Shown here in pieces: positions 15,301 through 29,121 of a DNA stretch of 64,000 nt. Below the pieces are notes generated by a model that was not told the origin of the DNA, ran no database searches, and saw only the letters and a list, made by a program, of their open reading frames with translations. The DNA lies in contig CP142451.1 in the NCBI GenBank assembly GCA_038049695.1, positions 8,740,001 to 8,804,000 on the forward strand, read 5' to 3'. Within the stretch, counting starts at the first letter, position 1. Each line of letters starts with the position of its first letter. The translations under genes were made by a program, and so were the position numbers. The stretch comes from Cinnamomum chago. Its lineage: Eukaryota; Streptophyta; Magnoliopsida; Laurales; Lauraceae.

Positions 15301-15430
15301 TTAACCTCAAGTGGTTGGCCGAGTAGTTGAAACCACAATTCTTCTCCTTTTCGGAGTTAGAGGTCTCGGTATGAATTTCTGGCTCCCTCATTTTTAGGAA
15401 CTGAATCAAAGATTGAGTCCACTAGTACTA
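15301..15430 (+). mobile_element. SINE-like repeat, partial copy 1
   Basis: The head reads caagtggttggccgagtagt, which contains a pol III A-box-like core (tggccgagtag). After ttcggagttagaggtctcgg comes gattgagtccactagtacta, shared with the copies at 17436-17655 and 29122-29405. The right part and poly(A) tail are missing. Confidence 0.5.
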
Positions 15431-15439
15431 CTCTTTGGA

Positions 15440-17430
15440 GATCACTTCAATTTTATCCAACTTTTCTCCCGTAGGAGGAATTACTATTGCCCATGGGGTT
15501 TGGACCCTCTGGTCAGGGAAAGGAAAAATAAAAAATAAAAATCAATGCCCCTCTTTTATCTTGATAATGACACATGCCAGAGAAAACCACGGAGAAGAAG
15601 AAAGCAGAAACAGCGATAAATCAAATCAAAACAGTGAACAGCTTATATTGACCACTCATATAAACTTATAAGGACTCATGGGGCCAACAGAGTGAAACAC
15701 GCCACACTGAGAACTCTGTGAGATGGCATGCTTAGAGTCAGGACAAATTAGTGGTCCCACCATCTGTTCAGGTAAAAGCTATTCTTGAAGTAAAGTAAAG
15801 TAAAAGCTGCTTGAGTCAGAGTAACGGACAACATTGTTCAAATCCAGGTTTCTACGTAGCTTTGAATGCAAAATTGGCGCTTCAATGTTTTAGATATTTG
15901 GTAGCCCGCGTACTACAATAAAATCATAGTCAGTAGGACAGTTCTAGAACTGGACTCGCCCAACATAAGGTTAGTGGGTCGAGTAAGTTGGGTGAGTTCA
16001 ACCGAGTTTTTGGGACCCAATCTTACTTTTTAATTTTTTGGTGACCCAGTCAAGGGGTCCGGGACCCAAGAGCGAGCTCACGTAGACATGGAAAAACAGT
16101 CCACTCAAATTGGTAAGAAGGCCGCACAAGTAAAAAGAAAGATCACACAAGTGGGAAAAGAGACCGCACATGCAAGAAGAAGTGATATACTGAGGTTTGA
16201 ACCCTGGGCAGCAAGGTTAGATCTGTGCTCGTTTCCACTAAAAAAAAAGGCAAAATGAAACATCATTTTTCCACCAAATGACAAAAAAAAAAAAAAAAAA
16301 ACGCTCTTTTACACAAAAAAAAGAGAAAGGATTCCTTACCAATTCACTAAAGACAAAATACAATCACAACCTCCTTATATTTTATTATTTCTTGATTTGA
16401 TGGTTTATACCATTTTTATTTTATTAATAAATTGCTAGAGACGTCCCTATTGATTGGACGCTTGCTCTCATAGCTCCACCTAAGGATCGATCCTTTGATG
16501 GAAATGTCTACTTTTACTTCATTGGCCACCGAGCCAACACAACAAAAAGAAAGGGTGATACTTTAAATTTTGAAGGACTTATTTATGTAAAGAGATAACT
16601 TCACGTTTCACAATTTTCTATCCTAACTATAGATAGATCCTACATTCCTGAATATTTCGATAGAAAATTAGAATTCTCTTTATTTAGGAAAATATAGTTA
16701 CTATTTTTATTTTTATAAAAAGAAAGATTATATTTTTATAAATAGAGGGTTGCACAAAAAAATGAAGACAAGATTTTCCTCTTTATCAAGAAAGCCTGTC
16801 ATCCTACAAACGCATCTCAAAATGTCTAAAGGTTTTTTGAGATGTAGAAATTGGCCTAAGATGTGGGTACCCTGTATGTCAATGGTTCATAATAGGTAAA
16901 GATCACTAGTCAATCAAGACCTGGCTCCTGGGTCACACTGGGGATCAATGGTGGACCCCAGGACTTTCATTTGGGTGGCGTGGGCAAAGATCAATTATGA
17001 AGTTAAATAATAAAAAAGAAAATTTAAAAGAATTATTTTAGTAATTTCTAGAGTCTCGTGGGTACAGCCGCACCCGAGTCGTAACACCTAGGTCCACCCG
17101 GACCATTCCTAGAACCACCCCTGCTAGGAATCGCCCAAGAAAATATCATATTGGGGTCTTAGATCTAGGAAGTTAATTCAACTACAATGAAAACCAATCC
17201 GACTCAAGCCCAAATAAATGTAATTGGTTTGGCTGGGACCTGATCCAAATCCAACCCATTTACAGCACTTAGTGGCCGCTGGTGGCTGACAACTCATATA
17301 TGCAATTATGCAAAGCTGGTACACATAAGCACCGACATCTAATTTTAGGGGAAAAAATGAGTTAAAATTGAGATGGCCATGATCAATCAGTTATTTATTT
17401 ATTTTAAAAATGGACAAACATGATAAAATG
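15440..17430. other. Intergenic AT-rich DNA
   Basis: No gene seen. The segment 16030-16240 resembles 48030-48175 in order of short blocks (tcaagg, gggac, caagag, aaggt/ggccgc) and contains ggtttgaaccc at about 16194, a perfect pol III B-box match, so it may be another tRNA-derived repeat. Confidence 0.35.
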
Positions 17431-17435
17431 TTATG

Positions 17436-17655
17436 TTTTTTTTTTGGCTAACGAGGGGTTTCCAACCTTTTTGCTAAACTAATCCATCTTTGTTCAGAGA
17501 GAAGCCAGATAAAACCTTTGTGGTCCAAAGTGGTAGCACTAGTGGACTCAACTTTTGGTCACTGAAAAAAGAACCAATAATCGATACCAAAACCTCTACC
17601 TCCGAAAAAAATAAAAACTGGTGGTGGCCACTTGGGATTAAACACATTCTTTACA
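17436..17655 (-). mobile_element. SINE-like repeat, copy 2
   Basis: Read on the minus strand: a head with ccaagtggcc, then ttcggaggtagaggttttgg, gttgagtccactagtgctac, aaaggttttatctggcttct, ggaaacccctcgttagcc and an A-tail (T-run 17436-17445 on +). The block order is shared with the other two copies. It has no coding frame and ends in poly(A), as SINEs do. Confidence 0.6.
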
Positions 17656-17659
17656 TTAA

Positions 17660-19560
17660 TTGCCCAAATGTCATCCATGTGGTATAATCTAAATCTAATC
17701 AAATCTAAACCAAGATGGCCATAGAGGTTAGAACAAGTATTGGCACAATGAATGACTAGAACTGTAGAAGTGGATCATTTGTCCGGATGGAGTGGGACAC
17801 ATCCAAATCAGTGGAACCAGTGAGCAGAAAGCAGTAAGAAGGGAGGGAGACTACCTTCGTATCGTACCACGCGGAGTACTATTTAGTGTTGCCGTTTCTA
17901 TGATAGGATTAGGTTTAGTACGCGGCGCTGGTGATCACACAAAAACACATTCCCTTTTATCATTTACAGGAATTTATGACTAGAATTAGGTTAGTTGGTA
18001 TTTAAGATACAATATTTTTTTCATTAGAGTTTTAAATTTCAACCACTCAAAAGATCTTTTGGAATTATTGGAATTCCATTCTCTATATAATTTGTCAGAA
18101 TTTCATATCCTCCATCAAAACGAGGAATTTGGAATTTCATCTAAAGGAACAACTTTTGAAAAATTTGAAATTCTCCCATACATGAATTATTAGAATTCTG
18201 ATAAAGAAATGAGCCATTATCTTAAACCTTACCTAGTCCACCTCCATAGGGCTCATATGGGCCTACTTTTAATTAGTGCAAATCATTTGTCACTCTCATT
18301 CCCGTTACTTCCGGTAGGATGATGTTAATGCAGTCAAATGGTTATATAAAGTGCCAAGTTTCGAAAATCATCTCCTTTTTTTTTTATCAAAAAGTGTTTT
18401 TTTCCTTCTTTTTTTTATAAAATAAGTAAAAAAAGATATATTATCATGCTCATAAATGATAAAAAGTCAACTAATTATTTTTTATTTGATATTATTTTTT
18501 TATTCTCTATTGATTTGACCCTTTCTCTTTATTTAGAATAATTTTTCTTGTGCATAATTCTCTCATGCACTTAGTTTCTAGACACATCCTACATGACATT
18601 CAAAGTTGGGTCCACCCACTACTAGATGCGTAGTGATCATGAGAACCGTTTTTAGGTGAATATTTTCCCTTTTTATTCTCCACTAAACTTTATGGATATT
18701 AAATCAAGGGCTATGATGATTTAAATGATGATTTTTCTTTTGTTGACTCTAATCTAATTAATAAGAGCATCTCCAATAGACACTTCAAATTTGGATATGT
18801 TATTTTCAAAATAATGGTTTATGTGGTAAAAAAAAGGCATGTGTAAATTTGACATCTCACTTGGGCAACTCCAAGAGAAATGTCAAATTATTATTTTATT
18901 ATTTTCATTTCAAATTTAGCATCTACTTATACCAACTTCAAATGCATTTACCCTCATCACCATTATTTTATTTAAAATAAAGAAAAGGCATCTCACTTTA
19001 TCGTATGCCCAACACAACTTTCAAATGTCATGTGGGATTTAGCCATTCTCTTGAGGCAAACCCATACACCAATTTCAGCCATTAGGAGCTTAGTTAGACA
19101 ACTAAAGCTTTTATTGCATATGCTGATTTCCTTGTATGAAAGTGTAGGGTCAAAGTGAGTGACCCCTGCGAGCTTACTTCAAATGAGAAGTGTGCACCAG
19201 GACAACATTCTCTATTATGCAAAGACTAAAGCTAAAAGAATTCGCGGCACGTTTGACAATTTAATCGTAAAATAAAAATAATGTAAAACATCAAATCAAT
19301 AGAGAATAATATATAAACGGGTTACGATAATATTTTGTTTTCAGTTATTGGGTATGAAATCGTTTTGACTCCTTATATAAAAAAGTGGAGTTTTTTTTTT
19401 TAATCTTTTAGTGGAGAAGAGATGTTGTTTGTTATTTTATACTTTTAAATAAAGGATGGATTTTTTTAAAATGTACTTTTGATGATTAAAAAAAAAAAAA
19501 GATTTTACTGTATTTTTAGTAGAGTGCCAAACGGGCACGCTTTCTGTTAGTTTATTGGTT
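17660..19560. other. Intergenic, with a possible eroded MITE near 19240-19545
   Basis: A 63-codon frame at 17792-17983 has no recognisable family. The segment from gcggcacgtttgac (19243) to gtgccaaacgggcacgc (about 19524-19540) has weakly inverted ends and a T/A-rich core, a pattern common in plant MITEs, but the ends match imperfectly and I see no clear target duplication. Confidence 0.3.
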
Positions 19561-19599
19561 AAATCTCCGGAACGTCCGCAGATTCCTTTTTCACGTCAG

Positions 19600-22464
19600 G
19601 GTCAAATCATTCTCTTCTCCGTTTCATTTCTTCTGCATTTCGTTTCGTGCATTTGAACTGAAACTCTTCTCATTTCTCAAACCTTTGATCTTTGCTTTCT
19701 TCTAAGATCAAACCCAATCAATCAATCAATATCTCTCTCTCTCTCTCTCTCATTTTACAGGAGTCTTTGAGGTCAAACCGTTGGAGGCATTGTTCGAAAC
19801 AAGGTCAGTTTCTTTTGTCCTTCACATTTGATTTTGCTATTGCTAGGGTTACTTTTCGATCACAGTTTGCAGACTAAGAGATCAGATGCGAGATAGCATG
19901 AGAGAAATGCGAGAAATGAAGGTGTTTTTGTGGATAAATGAGTTGTTTGGTAGTTATAGTTGGAGTGGATGCTTTTTTTTCTAGGATTGATATTATTGGG
20001 GTAGAAACAGATTAGGGTTTAGTCAGGGAAAGATTGGGTCTTTTGGAGAATTTGTGGGGTGTTAACATTTAGGTCGAGTTATATGTTTCTTTGTCTTTTT
20101 CTCTCTCTAGTCTCTGGGTGTTGTGTTTAGGATGTTGATCTCATTACAGAAATTTGTGCATAGCACTGGGAATACTTGATGTGGAAGATTTATTAGGCTG
20201 ATTGTGGATGACCACGATGATGATGAGAACCTTTTATACAACATCAAAGAAGCATCTGAATATGTTTAATGAACGATTCATCGATTAAACCTGCCATTGA
20301 GGCTAGCTGTCAGATTTTTCGCGCACATTCTATTTTGCGTGCAATGATTTGGGATCAATTTTGTGAATTTAGTATTGAAATGATTCAAGTACATGGTCTT
20401 TCTCACTATACTAGTTGGTGTTAGTAGTTGCTGACAGATTAGCTTGAGCTTGCCTCTGTTGAACAGTAGTGTCACCCACGGATTATAAGTACACAAGTAT
20501 GTGAATAAATCAATAAATACATACATGGGTTGTATAACATGGTTTCACACTCTGTAATGTTTATCAGAAATGGGGTTGCAAATGGGTATCCAATTATATG
20601 AAGTCTCCGGTTCCAAATAAAGTAGGTGTGGAACCTATTTTTATATCTAGGAGAACCATTTGCAACCCCAATCAGAAAGGTCCAAATGGAGACATGTGTT
20701 GGCAGTATGTTGTTGTACATTTCATCCATTTTCCTCCTAGAAAACTATGCTCAAATGTTTAGATTTTTTTTTTACAAATTGAGAATGGTCATTCTTAATA
20801 GTTTTTAAAGGTATTGTATATGTAAATAAAGCCTTAAATTTCACAGTGATAGAGATACTTGAAGACAATTAGACTTTTTTACAAATAGACAATTTGGTGT
20901 GTACGGGGAGATCTATCATAAAGTAAAAGTAATACAGACAAACTTGTCATATTATAAAAGTTATTTTGGCAAACTTGTTAAGAAAAAAGTAAAAAAGAAA
21001 AAGAAAAAGAAAAGTGTGATTACTTTAGACACTCATGTCTATTTGAAAAAAAATGACCTTTTGGTTACTTTTTTTCAAAAGAGACAACAAAAGGTCTTAA
21101 AGCTGATTAACTCAGACATACACATATCATAGTTTCCAAACGGTCTAAAACTCTAAGAAAAGAAAAATCTATTTGAATCAATTTTAAGTCAAATAGATAT
21201 TAAAAGTAGACTTGTCAAATGACACCACTCATGTACGATCAAATACCTTTTGATGCCTGAAGTTGATATTGCCTTTCTTTCAAAGGTGTGGCAACCATGA
21301 TTATTTTGGCATGAACTCTGAAGTTTTCCTGATGCATTGTTTCGTTTGTTCTATTCTAATGAAGCTGATGTTTGTGTGGTGTATGCAGTAGTATACTAAA
21401 AGTTAGAGAGATGCAGTAATAATCTCAAGTTTTGTTTACTTTCTTCATGTATTACTTGGTTCCCCCTTTTTCTCCCAAGAAATAGCTTCTGTTTATTGAA
21501 GGATAAAATAAAATAAAATTCTTTCTATAAACTATACTTGAAGTTGTCAAGAAGCTATAAATATAGTGTTGCCTTTTTTTTTTTCCTTTTCAATTAGGCA
21601 AAATATTAGCTGCTCTCTATATTTGTTTAACTATGAAGGTTATGTAGTTAGCATAAAAAGAAAATATTACTTATGCTCTCACTTCCAGCTAATTGAAGAA
21701 GAGCTCATCACTTAGTAAATTTGTGGAAAGGGATCCAACTAGATTAACCCTCAATTCTTACTAGATTAGCCATTAATGCCCCAAACAAACAGTTTTCCCA
21801 AATGTAAGAAATTTGGGCGGGTGTCTGTATATATAGGACCAGCTTTTGATGAATGGTAAATAATCAATGTATTTATTTCAAAGATCAATGTGGTTTTCTT
21901 CTTTCTCACCAATATGGCCTAAAATTATCCTCTTTACAGTGCTCCTGTTCACCCTATTAATCATTTGTTTTCAACTCTTCCCGTGGTTCCTCATTATTGA
22001 AAACATTGTAGTTGCATGTTCATTTGAAGGACAGCATTTTTTTATAGCTTAAAAATTGAGAAGTTGCTCGAGTATGGGCAATCCTCTAAATTTTTTATCA
22101 TGCATGGCTTAAAAAGTCCCTGAAAAGATTGCAATCTCATATCAACTTGTATCAACTCTTTGAAGCATGCATTGACTGTGTCCTTTTCTTCCTGCAAGGC
22201 TGGTTGTTCTTATAAAGTAAATTGTGCTTAATGTTTATAATGAAGAATGGCTGGTCAGTCTTTATTTATTTTTATTAATTAACAATCAATGATGTGCTAA
22301 ACTGATTGAAGGGTTTCATCTTCTTTGTGGATCTGGTGATCTGCACTGTTCTAATGGAGTTTTAAATCCTCATTATGGATTGAATGATCAATGATACATT
22401 TCAATTTTTAAAGTCAATGACATAGCTCCATCATTAAATTTCCTGTTTATTTCTCTTCTAGTAG
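19600..22464 (+). other. 5'-UTR exon and leader intron of the lipid phosphate phosphatase gene
   Basis: A CT-rich leader (with (CT)n near 19735-19752) ends at a donor caag|gtcagt near 19803. The next acceptor, ttcttctag at about 22461, lies just before the start codon at 22471. The 2.66-kb intron between contains no coding sequence that I recognise. Long leader introns are usual in this gene family. The transcription start is not resolved. Confidence 0.5.
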
Positions 22465-22470
22465 GACAAA

Positions 22471-25096
22471 ATGCCAGAGATCCATTTGGGAGCTCACACT
22501 GTAAAATCTCATGGAGTAAAAGTGGCAAGGCTGCATATGCACGACTGGCTAATACTAATATTTCTGGTTGTAATAGAGGTTGTGTTGAATGTTATAGACC
22601 CGTTCTACCGCTTTGTAGGAGAGGGCATGATGACAGATCTTAAGTACCCTCTGAAAAGCAATACAGTCCCAGTTTGGGCTGTTCCGGTATGGTTTAGTTT
22701 CTATAAGCTGCGTTTATACTTTATATAATCATTTAGACAAAAGTTTTATAACTAATGTTAAATTATTTTGATCCTGGATCTTGATAGCAGATTATCGCAA
22801 TTTTGTTGCCTTTGGCTTTCTTTCTTGTCTACTACTTATACAGAAGGGATGTATATGATTTGCACCATGCTATATTAGGTACCTTTTTTTTTTCCTTCTA
22901 ATTTTTCAAGTAGAACGGGTTTATTTTTACTTAATATCTCAAAGGATCCTAGTTAACAGATTGATGAAATGTGCAAGTCCAGGCCTTCTCTTTTCTGTGC
23001 TTATCACTGGGGTGATAACGGATGCAATCAAGGATGCGGTGGGTCGACCTCGGCCAGACTTCTACTGGCGTTGTTTCCCTGATGGAAATCCGGTTTGTCC
23101 TCATTTTTCATAACTTATCTTTTTGAATAATATCATCTATAGAAAAAATGTTTCATCTTCAGCACTCTATACTGAGTTCATCTTTTTTTTTTTTTGCCTA
23201 ATATCTATAGAAGTATGATTCAGTTACGGGGAATGTTATTTGTCATGGAGATAAAAAGGTGATTAAAGAAGGGCACAAGAGTTTTCCCAGTGGGCATACT
23301 TCATGTAAGCATCGCATTGACCATCCAACAGTTTTTCACTTTATATTTTGATTATGTAGCTGCTATAATGGTCAAGAATAATGGCATTTGTACTTGGTCG
23401 TGATAAACCAGATATTGGAAGGTATCTCATGTATCCATACCCATATTTGTCTGTGGTGCTTTAGCATTACAGCAGATGACTTTATCCCTGATACAATGTG
23501 AATACTGTATATGGGACTGGTACAAAGTGCAACAGGATTGCTAGAGACATCCATTCCCCTTAATTCAAATTTTTTGCTAATTGTTGGTTAAAATAATTTT
23601 TTATGTATTTCCTTAGATTAAATGAAAAGTGTTTGTTTGTCAACTTGTTCTTGAATGGTTTGTCAAAACTGATTGCTGATCACTTGCCAGCTCATTCATT
23701 GAAGAGCCAATTTGACTTGCCTTACTCAGTGGAAGCTCGTTCAACTTGGCCAAATTTAAATGAAACTCATCCCGACTTGCTGGGGTTGATTCTTAGTTGC
23801 AAAGATCTACCTGAGATCTATGATACTAGATACTTAAAAGATGGGCTATCGTGTCATATTGTATCCAATAATTGATCCTTCATTTTTATGTGTAAAATCT
23901 GTCCCCCTGCTGTATCCATGGTGCGTCCCACTGTAACCATCCCATATTTGGGCATAATAGCTTGACATAACACTTTGACTTGCTCGTGTTTCACTTCACC
24001 ATTGAATACACTTTTTTCGTTGTTTGATAACTGCCACTTCCTGATTCTAGTATTCGAATCTCATCTTGCTCTTGTCTTCTCCCCTGCATACACTTATTGC
24101 AGTTTTATAACTGCCACTTCTTGACTCTAGCATGCAGAGCTATGGAGGAGATGGCGCCTAACTGATGCACCTTTGTTATTGTTGGCTATGGGTCAAACTT
24201 TTGCTTGGAGAGATTTACTTGTTTTTAAAATGGACAAGTTCCTTCTTTATGCTTAAACATTTGTACACTCTTGAGCAAAGTTGCCAATGAATGTAGTTTT
24301 CCTTTGCGCTTACGGTTCGTAGTAAACGCAGCACGAACACACTTTTTTAACCTCATAACCAACCATAGGCTGGATTTTGAGTTTTGGAATTTGAATATTG
24401 TACTTTTCAAACACTATATTTTATTCAAAGGGGTGTGCAGTAATGTGATTGCCACGATCTTCTCTTCTATTGTTGCTGAGGATTAATTTGTATTAAATTT
24501 TTTTTAAATTGGTAATATGTACTCATTTATATCAATACACAGGGGCCTTCGCAGGTTTAGGTTTTCTTGCATGGTACTTGTCAGGGAAAATCAGAATTTT
24601 TGACCGTAAGGGCCACGTCGCAAAGCTTTGCATCGTTTTTCTTCCTTTACTTTGTGCAGCTTTGGTGGGAATTTCTCGAGTAGATGACTACTGGCACCAC
24701 TGGCAAGATGTATTTGCTGGGGGTTTTTTAGGTTTGTTCTTTTAGCACTCATATGATCATATTGGATATGATTGGTAGTAATCATATTGGATATGATTAG
24801 TATATTTTCTGATATTCATGGAGTAAGCTTACTAATGCTGATAAAATGTCTTTTGCAGGATTAGTGGTATCTTCATTTTGTTATTTGCAATTCTTTCCTC
24901 CTCCCTACGACTCAGACGGTACTTTCCAAGTTTGTTTGTCTTTCAATTTTTACCTGAATCTGCTTTAATCCTTTGTGGTACTGTGGTAGTACTATATAAC
25001 TCTACCAGTCACTTGCATTTTCTCACTATTCAAATGAAACTCCAAGTCTTATGTCCCTATATTGGTGCAATTCTATTGTTGATCATTAAACAAGTG

Positions 25097-25127
<31 letters not shown>

Positions 25128-27766
25128 GGGCCATTTGAGAATTGCTCTCTCTAGAGAAATTCTCCAAATGACCTATTCTTTTGCGCCCCCCTTTTGGGTT
25201 TTTATGTAGGATGCCCACCTTTGATCAAACCATTCCCTTCACACATAGAGCCCTCTTGAATCGACACTAATCCAAATTTCACATTGTTTCAGATGTTAAT
25301 CACCTGTATTTTATCAATAATAACTTGGCATGATGTATAGTTTTAAACTTCAGGACCTAAACCAAAAGGCCAGGATCATTTGATCAGCCTAATATCTTGT
25401 GTTCCCTTAATCCACATCCAAACCTTTCCCTTGCTGTTCCACCTTTGCTCGTCATGCATCTGGGTGGGCCCTACTGAATGCAAGTAGTTTTAAGGGAAAA
25501 TTCCCATTTGTAAAGAATTGCCAATCTATAATAGGTATGACATTTATTATTATTTATTAATTAATTAATTTTGTGTATGTGTGTACATGTGTGCATGTCT
25601 CGGCAGGCAAGCAGGTGAGGCGTTCATGTCCATGTGGTGTGCATATGTATGTAGGGGTACTCTTTCAACCCATATACACTTTTAAAAAGTGCTCCCCTCT
25701 TGTTTGGACCCACTTGGGATTCATCCAATTTGTGGATGTAGGTTGTATGTGTAGTGGGCATTGAGTATATAGGGTGGATAATCTTTTTTCTCTTTTTTAA
25801 AGCCTCAAAATTTAATGATTTTTCAAGTGCATTTATTTTTGCAATTGAATCAAAAGGTAGTTAATGGTCTGATCAGTATGAAATTTGGAATAATGCCAAT
25901 TCATGGAGGGTCAGGTGAGTTGAAAGGCGTTGATTTCTCAAAGGTAGGTCCCATTGTACAAAATAAAAGGGATTGAAGGGCTGAAAGTGGGCTGACATAT
26001 GAAAATTCTGTAGTAAAATCACGTGGGTGATCCCTTGGGCAATGTCGCCCAGGAAAGTTACACCTCTTTGGGGCCCAACCCCAACCCCAAACAATCCCCC
26101 CCCCCCCCCCCCCCCCACCCCCCCAAAAAAAAAAAAAGAAAAAAAAAAAGAAGAAAAAGAAGCAGCCGTGTAGACTATCCCCAGATTCCCCACCGTTGCG
26201 GTCATTAATTTTCCTAATTTTCTGCAGGTATGTGTACTTAGATTGAGTAAATAACATCATATTCATTATTTTATACTATCAACCAATCATTTAGATCTTT
26301 TTACATCAGCTTATGATGTGGTTTGAAGTTTCTCCTTTTTTTGTTCGTTTAGATGTTTTTTAATTAAGCCTTGCGCATGGGAAGACCGAAAACATGCTGC
26401 AGAAGGGATTGAATGAAAAATGTAGGATTCACAAAGCTGACCCCAAATTGTTAGATAAAGCTTCGATGATAGATTGATGTATTCCAACTAAGCCTTGCAT
26501 ATAATAACTGTTTTTCGCTTTAGAGTTCTTTTAGTTACTGATAGGATGCACTAATCATTAAGCATGGTCGCCATTCAAAAAAAAAAAAATAAATAAATAA
26601 ATAATCATTAAGCATAGTCATGCAATCTACCCCTTCCCAATTAACTAATGAAACAACAATCAACTTCATACAGGAATTTATATGAAGTGCATTCCAGCTA
26701 AATTCCTCAAGAGTCGAACATTATTCTCTAACATATTCTTTTCTCAACAGAAACCTTTTTACTTTAAAGTCCTTGGTTGAATCTAGGCATATAACGTTTG
26801 TTCTGCATCCAACAAGTCACCATGGTTGGTTTTGTATTTCAGTTATAATATTACTATGTTTGAATGTAGCAGCGTTTGTTGGTTCCCTCACCGACTCTTC
26901 TTTCTTGGCATTGTACCTAAAGAAGGATACCTGCAGTTTGATGTCACAGCTTAGATATTTCAATTTTAAATTGCAATTTTGTAATTAACAAAGCATTCTT
27001 CATATCACTTTGTTAAGTTAGAGAAGAAATTCCCACTTTCATTTTTCATCAACTGCTTAGGCAGAATTTTCCATCAGAACTGATCCTGGAATAACTTTAT
27101 AGTTCTGGTTCATGAGTCAATGAATTGATTGATGGATTCTATTGAGGAGCCCCAGCTGTGGGCATCCATAGAATTAGATCAACTAGGTCATGTATGGGCT
27201 CTTTGTAATTTTTCAAATGTTTCAGGGTGTATTTAGATGTATCCGGTGTTGCCTTCAAATTGGATATTTAAGTAGAGCAGATGAGCATCCCTGCATATGT
27301 TTGGACTGCATTGAGAATAGAACTGCATCCCGTATGATACTACTGTCACCAACTCCAAATCAAGACCTACCAAAAGTAAAGAACATCTATTTGCATGGCT
27401 TGCATGGCAATGCATCCTGACTGATCCCCCTTTCTGAGGACATCAGATGTATTCTCAATGAATGGACTCAGTTATCATGGTTTTTTCACTCTGCATTCAT
27501 CATTCTGTTGGTTCTGTGTGGTTCAAAATCTGCTTATCTTTTGATTCTCCTGGTCTGCAGGTTGGGGTCCTCATGCATATTTCCAGATGTTGGCAGAGTC
27601 GCATGATGCTGTCCAGTCATCCACCACTACAAATCATCTTAGCATGCAGCAAACAGAGATCGAGAACATCTATATGCCATCTGAACATGGTGGGGGAACA
27701 GTAGGAATCAATACCAGAGAGACCAGCCCAATTCTGGAGGCACTGGAAGCTGGGAGGAGACATTGA
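22471..27766 (+). CDS. LPP2: Lipid phosphate phosphatase (phosphatidate phosphatase, PAP2 family), LPP2/LPP3-like
   Basis: Seven coding exons: 22471-22686, 22791-22878, 22983-23092, 23211-23304, 24543-24731, 24859-24918, 27561-27766. All introns are GT-AG and phases agree, giving 320 residues, compared with about 290-365 in Arabidopsis LPPs. The N-terminus [15 protein letters not shown] is the family start. The three PAP2 catalytic motifs are intact: KDAVGRPRP (118-126), PSGH (164-167) and [12 protein letters not shown] with H221 and D225. Six membrane spans are expected around them. The enzyme removes phosphate from phosphatidic acid and diacylglycerol pyrophosphate in membranes, attenuating lipid signalling (ABA-related for LPP2). 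The C-terminal tail from about residue 254 is variable and probably cytosolic. The LPP2 versus LPP3 choice is uncertain. Confidence 0.93.
24919..27560 (+). other. Large intron 6 of the lipid phosphate phosphatase gene
   Basis: It holds an (AT)n run at about 25098-25125, and a C-rich tract followed by an A-rich tract at 26096-26160. Frames inside (for example 25873-26266 on minus) are artefacts of these homopolymers. No complete mobile element can be delimited. Confidence 0.6.
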
Positions 27767-29121
27767 TCCAATGCTTGGATGATTTAGTTCAGTGTCAATG
27801 CTCGATGAAACAGTTACGTACATTTATTTGTTAAACCCAACCTTGATCTGAAAAGTTCCTGTTCACCCTTTGCTTAGTATTTGTCTTAGAGAAGGTAGAT
27901 AGTTAATGGAGTGGGATTAGCTGGTAGTTTGCTCAGATGGCAGATGTATATGATGATCCAAGTTTAGTACATGTTGGTATGTTCAAAAGAACTGGGAATG
28001 CACAGTAAACTATTGATTGATTTTTATTGTGGCTATGAAACATTTAAAATTTGTTAAATATGCGTCTTGCATGTGATCTATATATCCACCGTAGGGTCGC
28101 ATCAATTATGAGACAGCTGCCAATGCATGATTGCATTTTTTTCCCCCCAGTTTGCTATTATAGACTACTAGTGGGATGACTACATTGAGACCTCTTACAG
28201 GGATTGATCCTTGGCGACTACAAAGATGAGGCACTTCTCAATAGTATAGTTCCTTTATAGCTGGATCTCACGTGGGCCTCTCCCATGGGAATATAGATGG
28301 TAAGATGCACTCGTAATGAAGTATCCCATGGTGCACTGTCGTCCAGGCACCAATTGTTAGCCACTATTTAAATTGGGCTTCATTGTAAAGAAAGCCAAAA
28401 GGTGCTGGATCATTTGTTGTGATGAGAGAGTTATGCAAGTATACAGTAGAGAAAGAAAGTTTACTGTAAATTTCATGTTATTATACATAAGTGTACCAAT
28501 CAAAAAAAAAAATGTATGTAGCAATAGTACAAGATAAATGCCAACCCACTGATGGTTCAGTGGTAACTGGTACTGCTGTAGTGTGTGCATGCCTGAGTTG
28601 AATATTGACCACTGACCAGTGAAAAGAATATACAAGAAGAATGCCCATCATGTCCAGTGTTCATTGGAATGTCTCTTGAGCTTGAGCTTTGGGTTTGCCC
28701 TTGGAGGCCTCAGGCCAACAGTAATTTTGTTTTCTTACAGTGGTTTCTGTCTGTTTTCTTGTTTGGATGCTGCAGGGAGCAGAGATAGAGGGAAGGGGAG
28801 GGGTATCCATTCCTGTGACTCTAAATGCAGCGGGTACCAGTGGTCCTATGTATCCAACTGACATTGTCGGAGAGAGTCTCAGTGGTAGTGTATGCACAAC
28901 ACAGTCCACGGTCTCACACACACATACATACAGATGGTATACATCAATGCATGCCTTGAGTACCAGACTACAGCGATGAAAGGGGGAAGGCCAGGAGCCA
29001 GGAGGGAGTGGCGTACGGAATCCAGAAATGGCAGATGATGGGACAGACGATCTCTCACAGCTTCTGCTATTGATATCTCTCTGTATATGTCAGCTTGACC
29101 AGCTCCAGGCTTTAAAACCCA
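27767..29121. other. 3' flank and intergenic DNA
   Basis: No gene recognised. A 79-codon frame at 28740-28979 looks somewhat protein-like (GRGGVSIPVTLNAAGTSG) but belongs to no family I know and has no conserved neighbour exons. Confidence 0.35.

Noticed and set aside
16185-16205. Possible tRNA gene at the B-box-like ggtttgaaccc
   Set aside because: No A box at the right distance and no cloverleaf; kept only as a possible SINE-type repeat.
17792-17983. 63-codon frame with hydrophobic middle (GVLFSVAVSMIGLGLV)
   Set aside because: Considered as an organelle DNA insertion, but I recognise no organellar gene and no neighbouring organelle-like sequence.
20571-20672. Inverted tggggttgcaaatgg pair in the LPP leader intron
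   Set aside because: Short imperfect hairpin without target duplication or further copies in the window; too weak for an element call.
23603-23875. 90-codon frame in LPP intron 4
   Set aside because: Lies between exons with proper splice borders; no homology recognised.
25873-26266. Overlapping minus-strand frames with runs of F and G
   Set aside because: Produced by poly(C)/poly(A) homopolymers in an intron.
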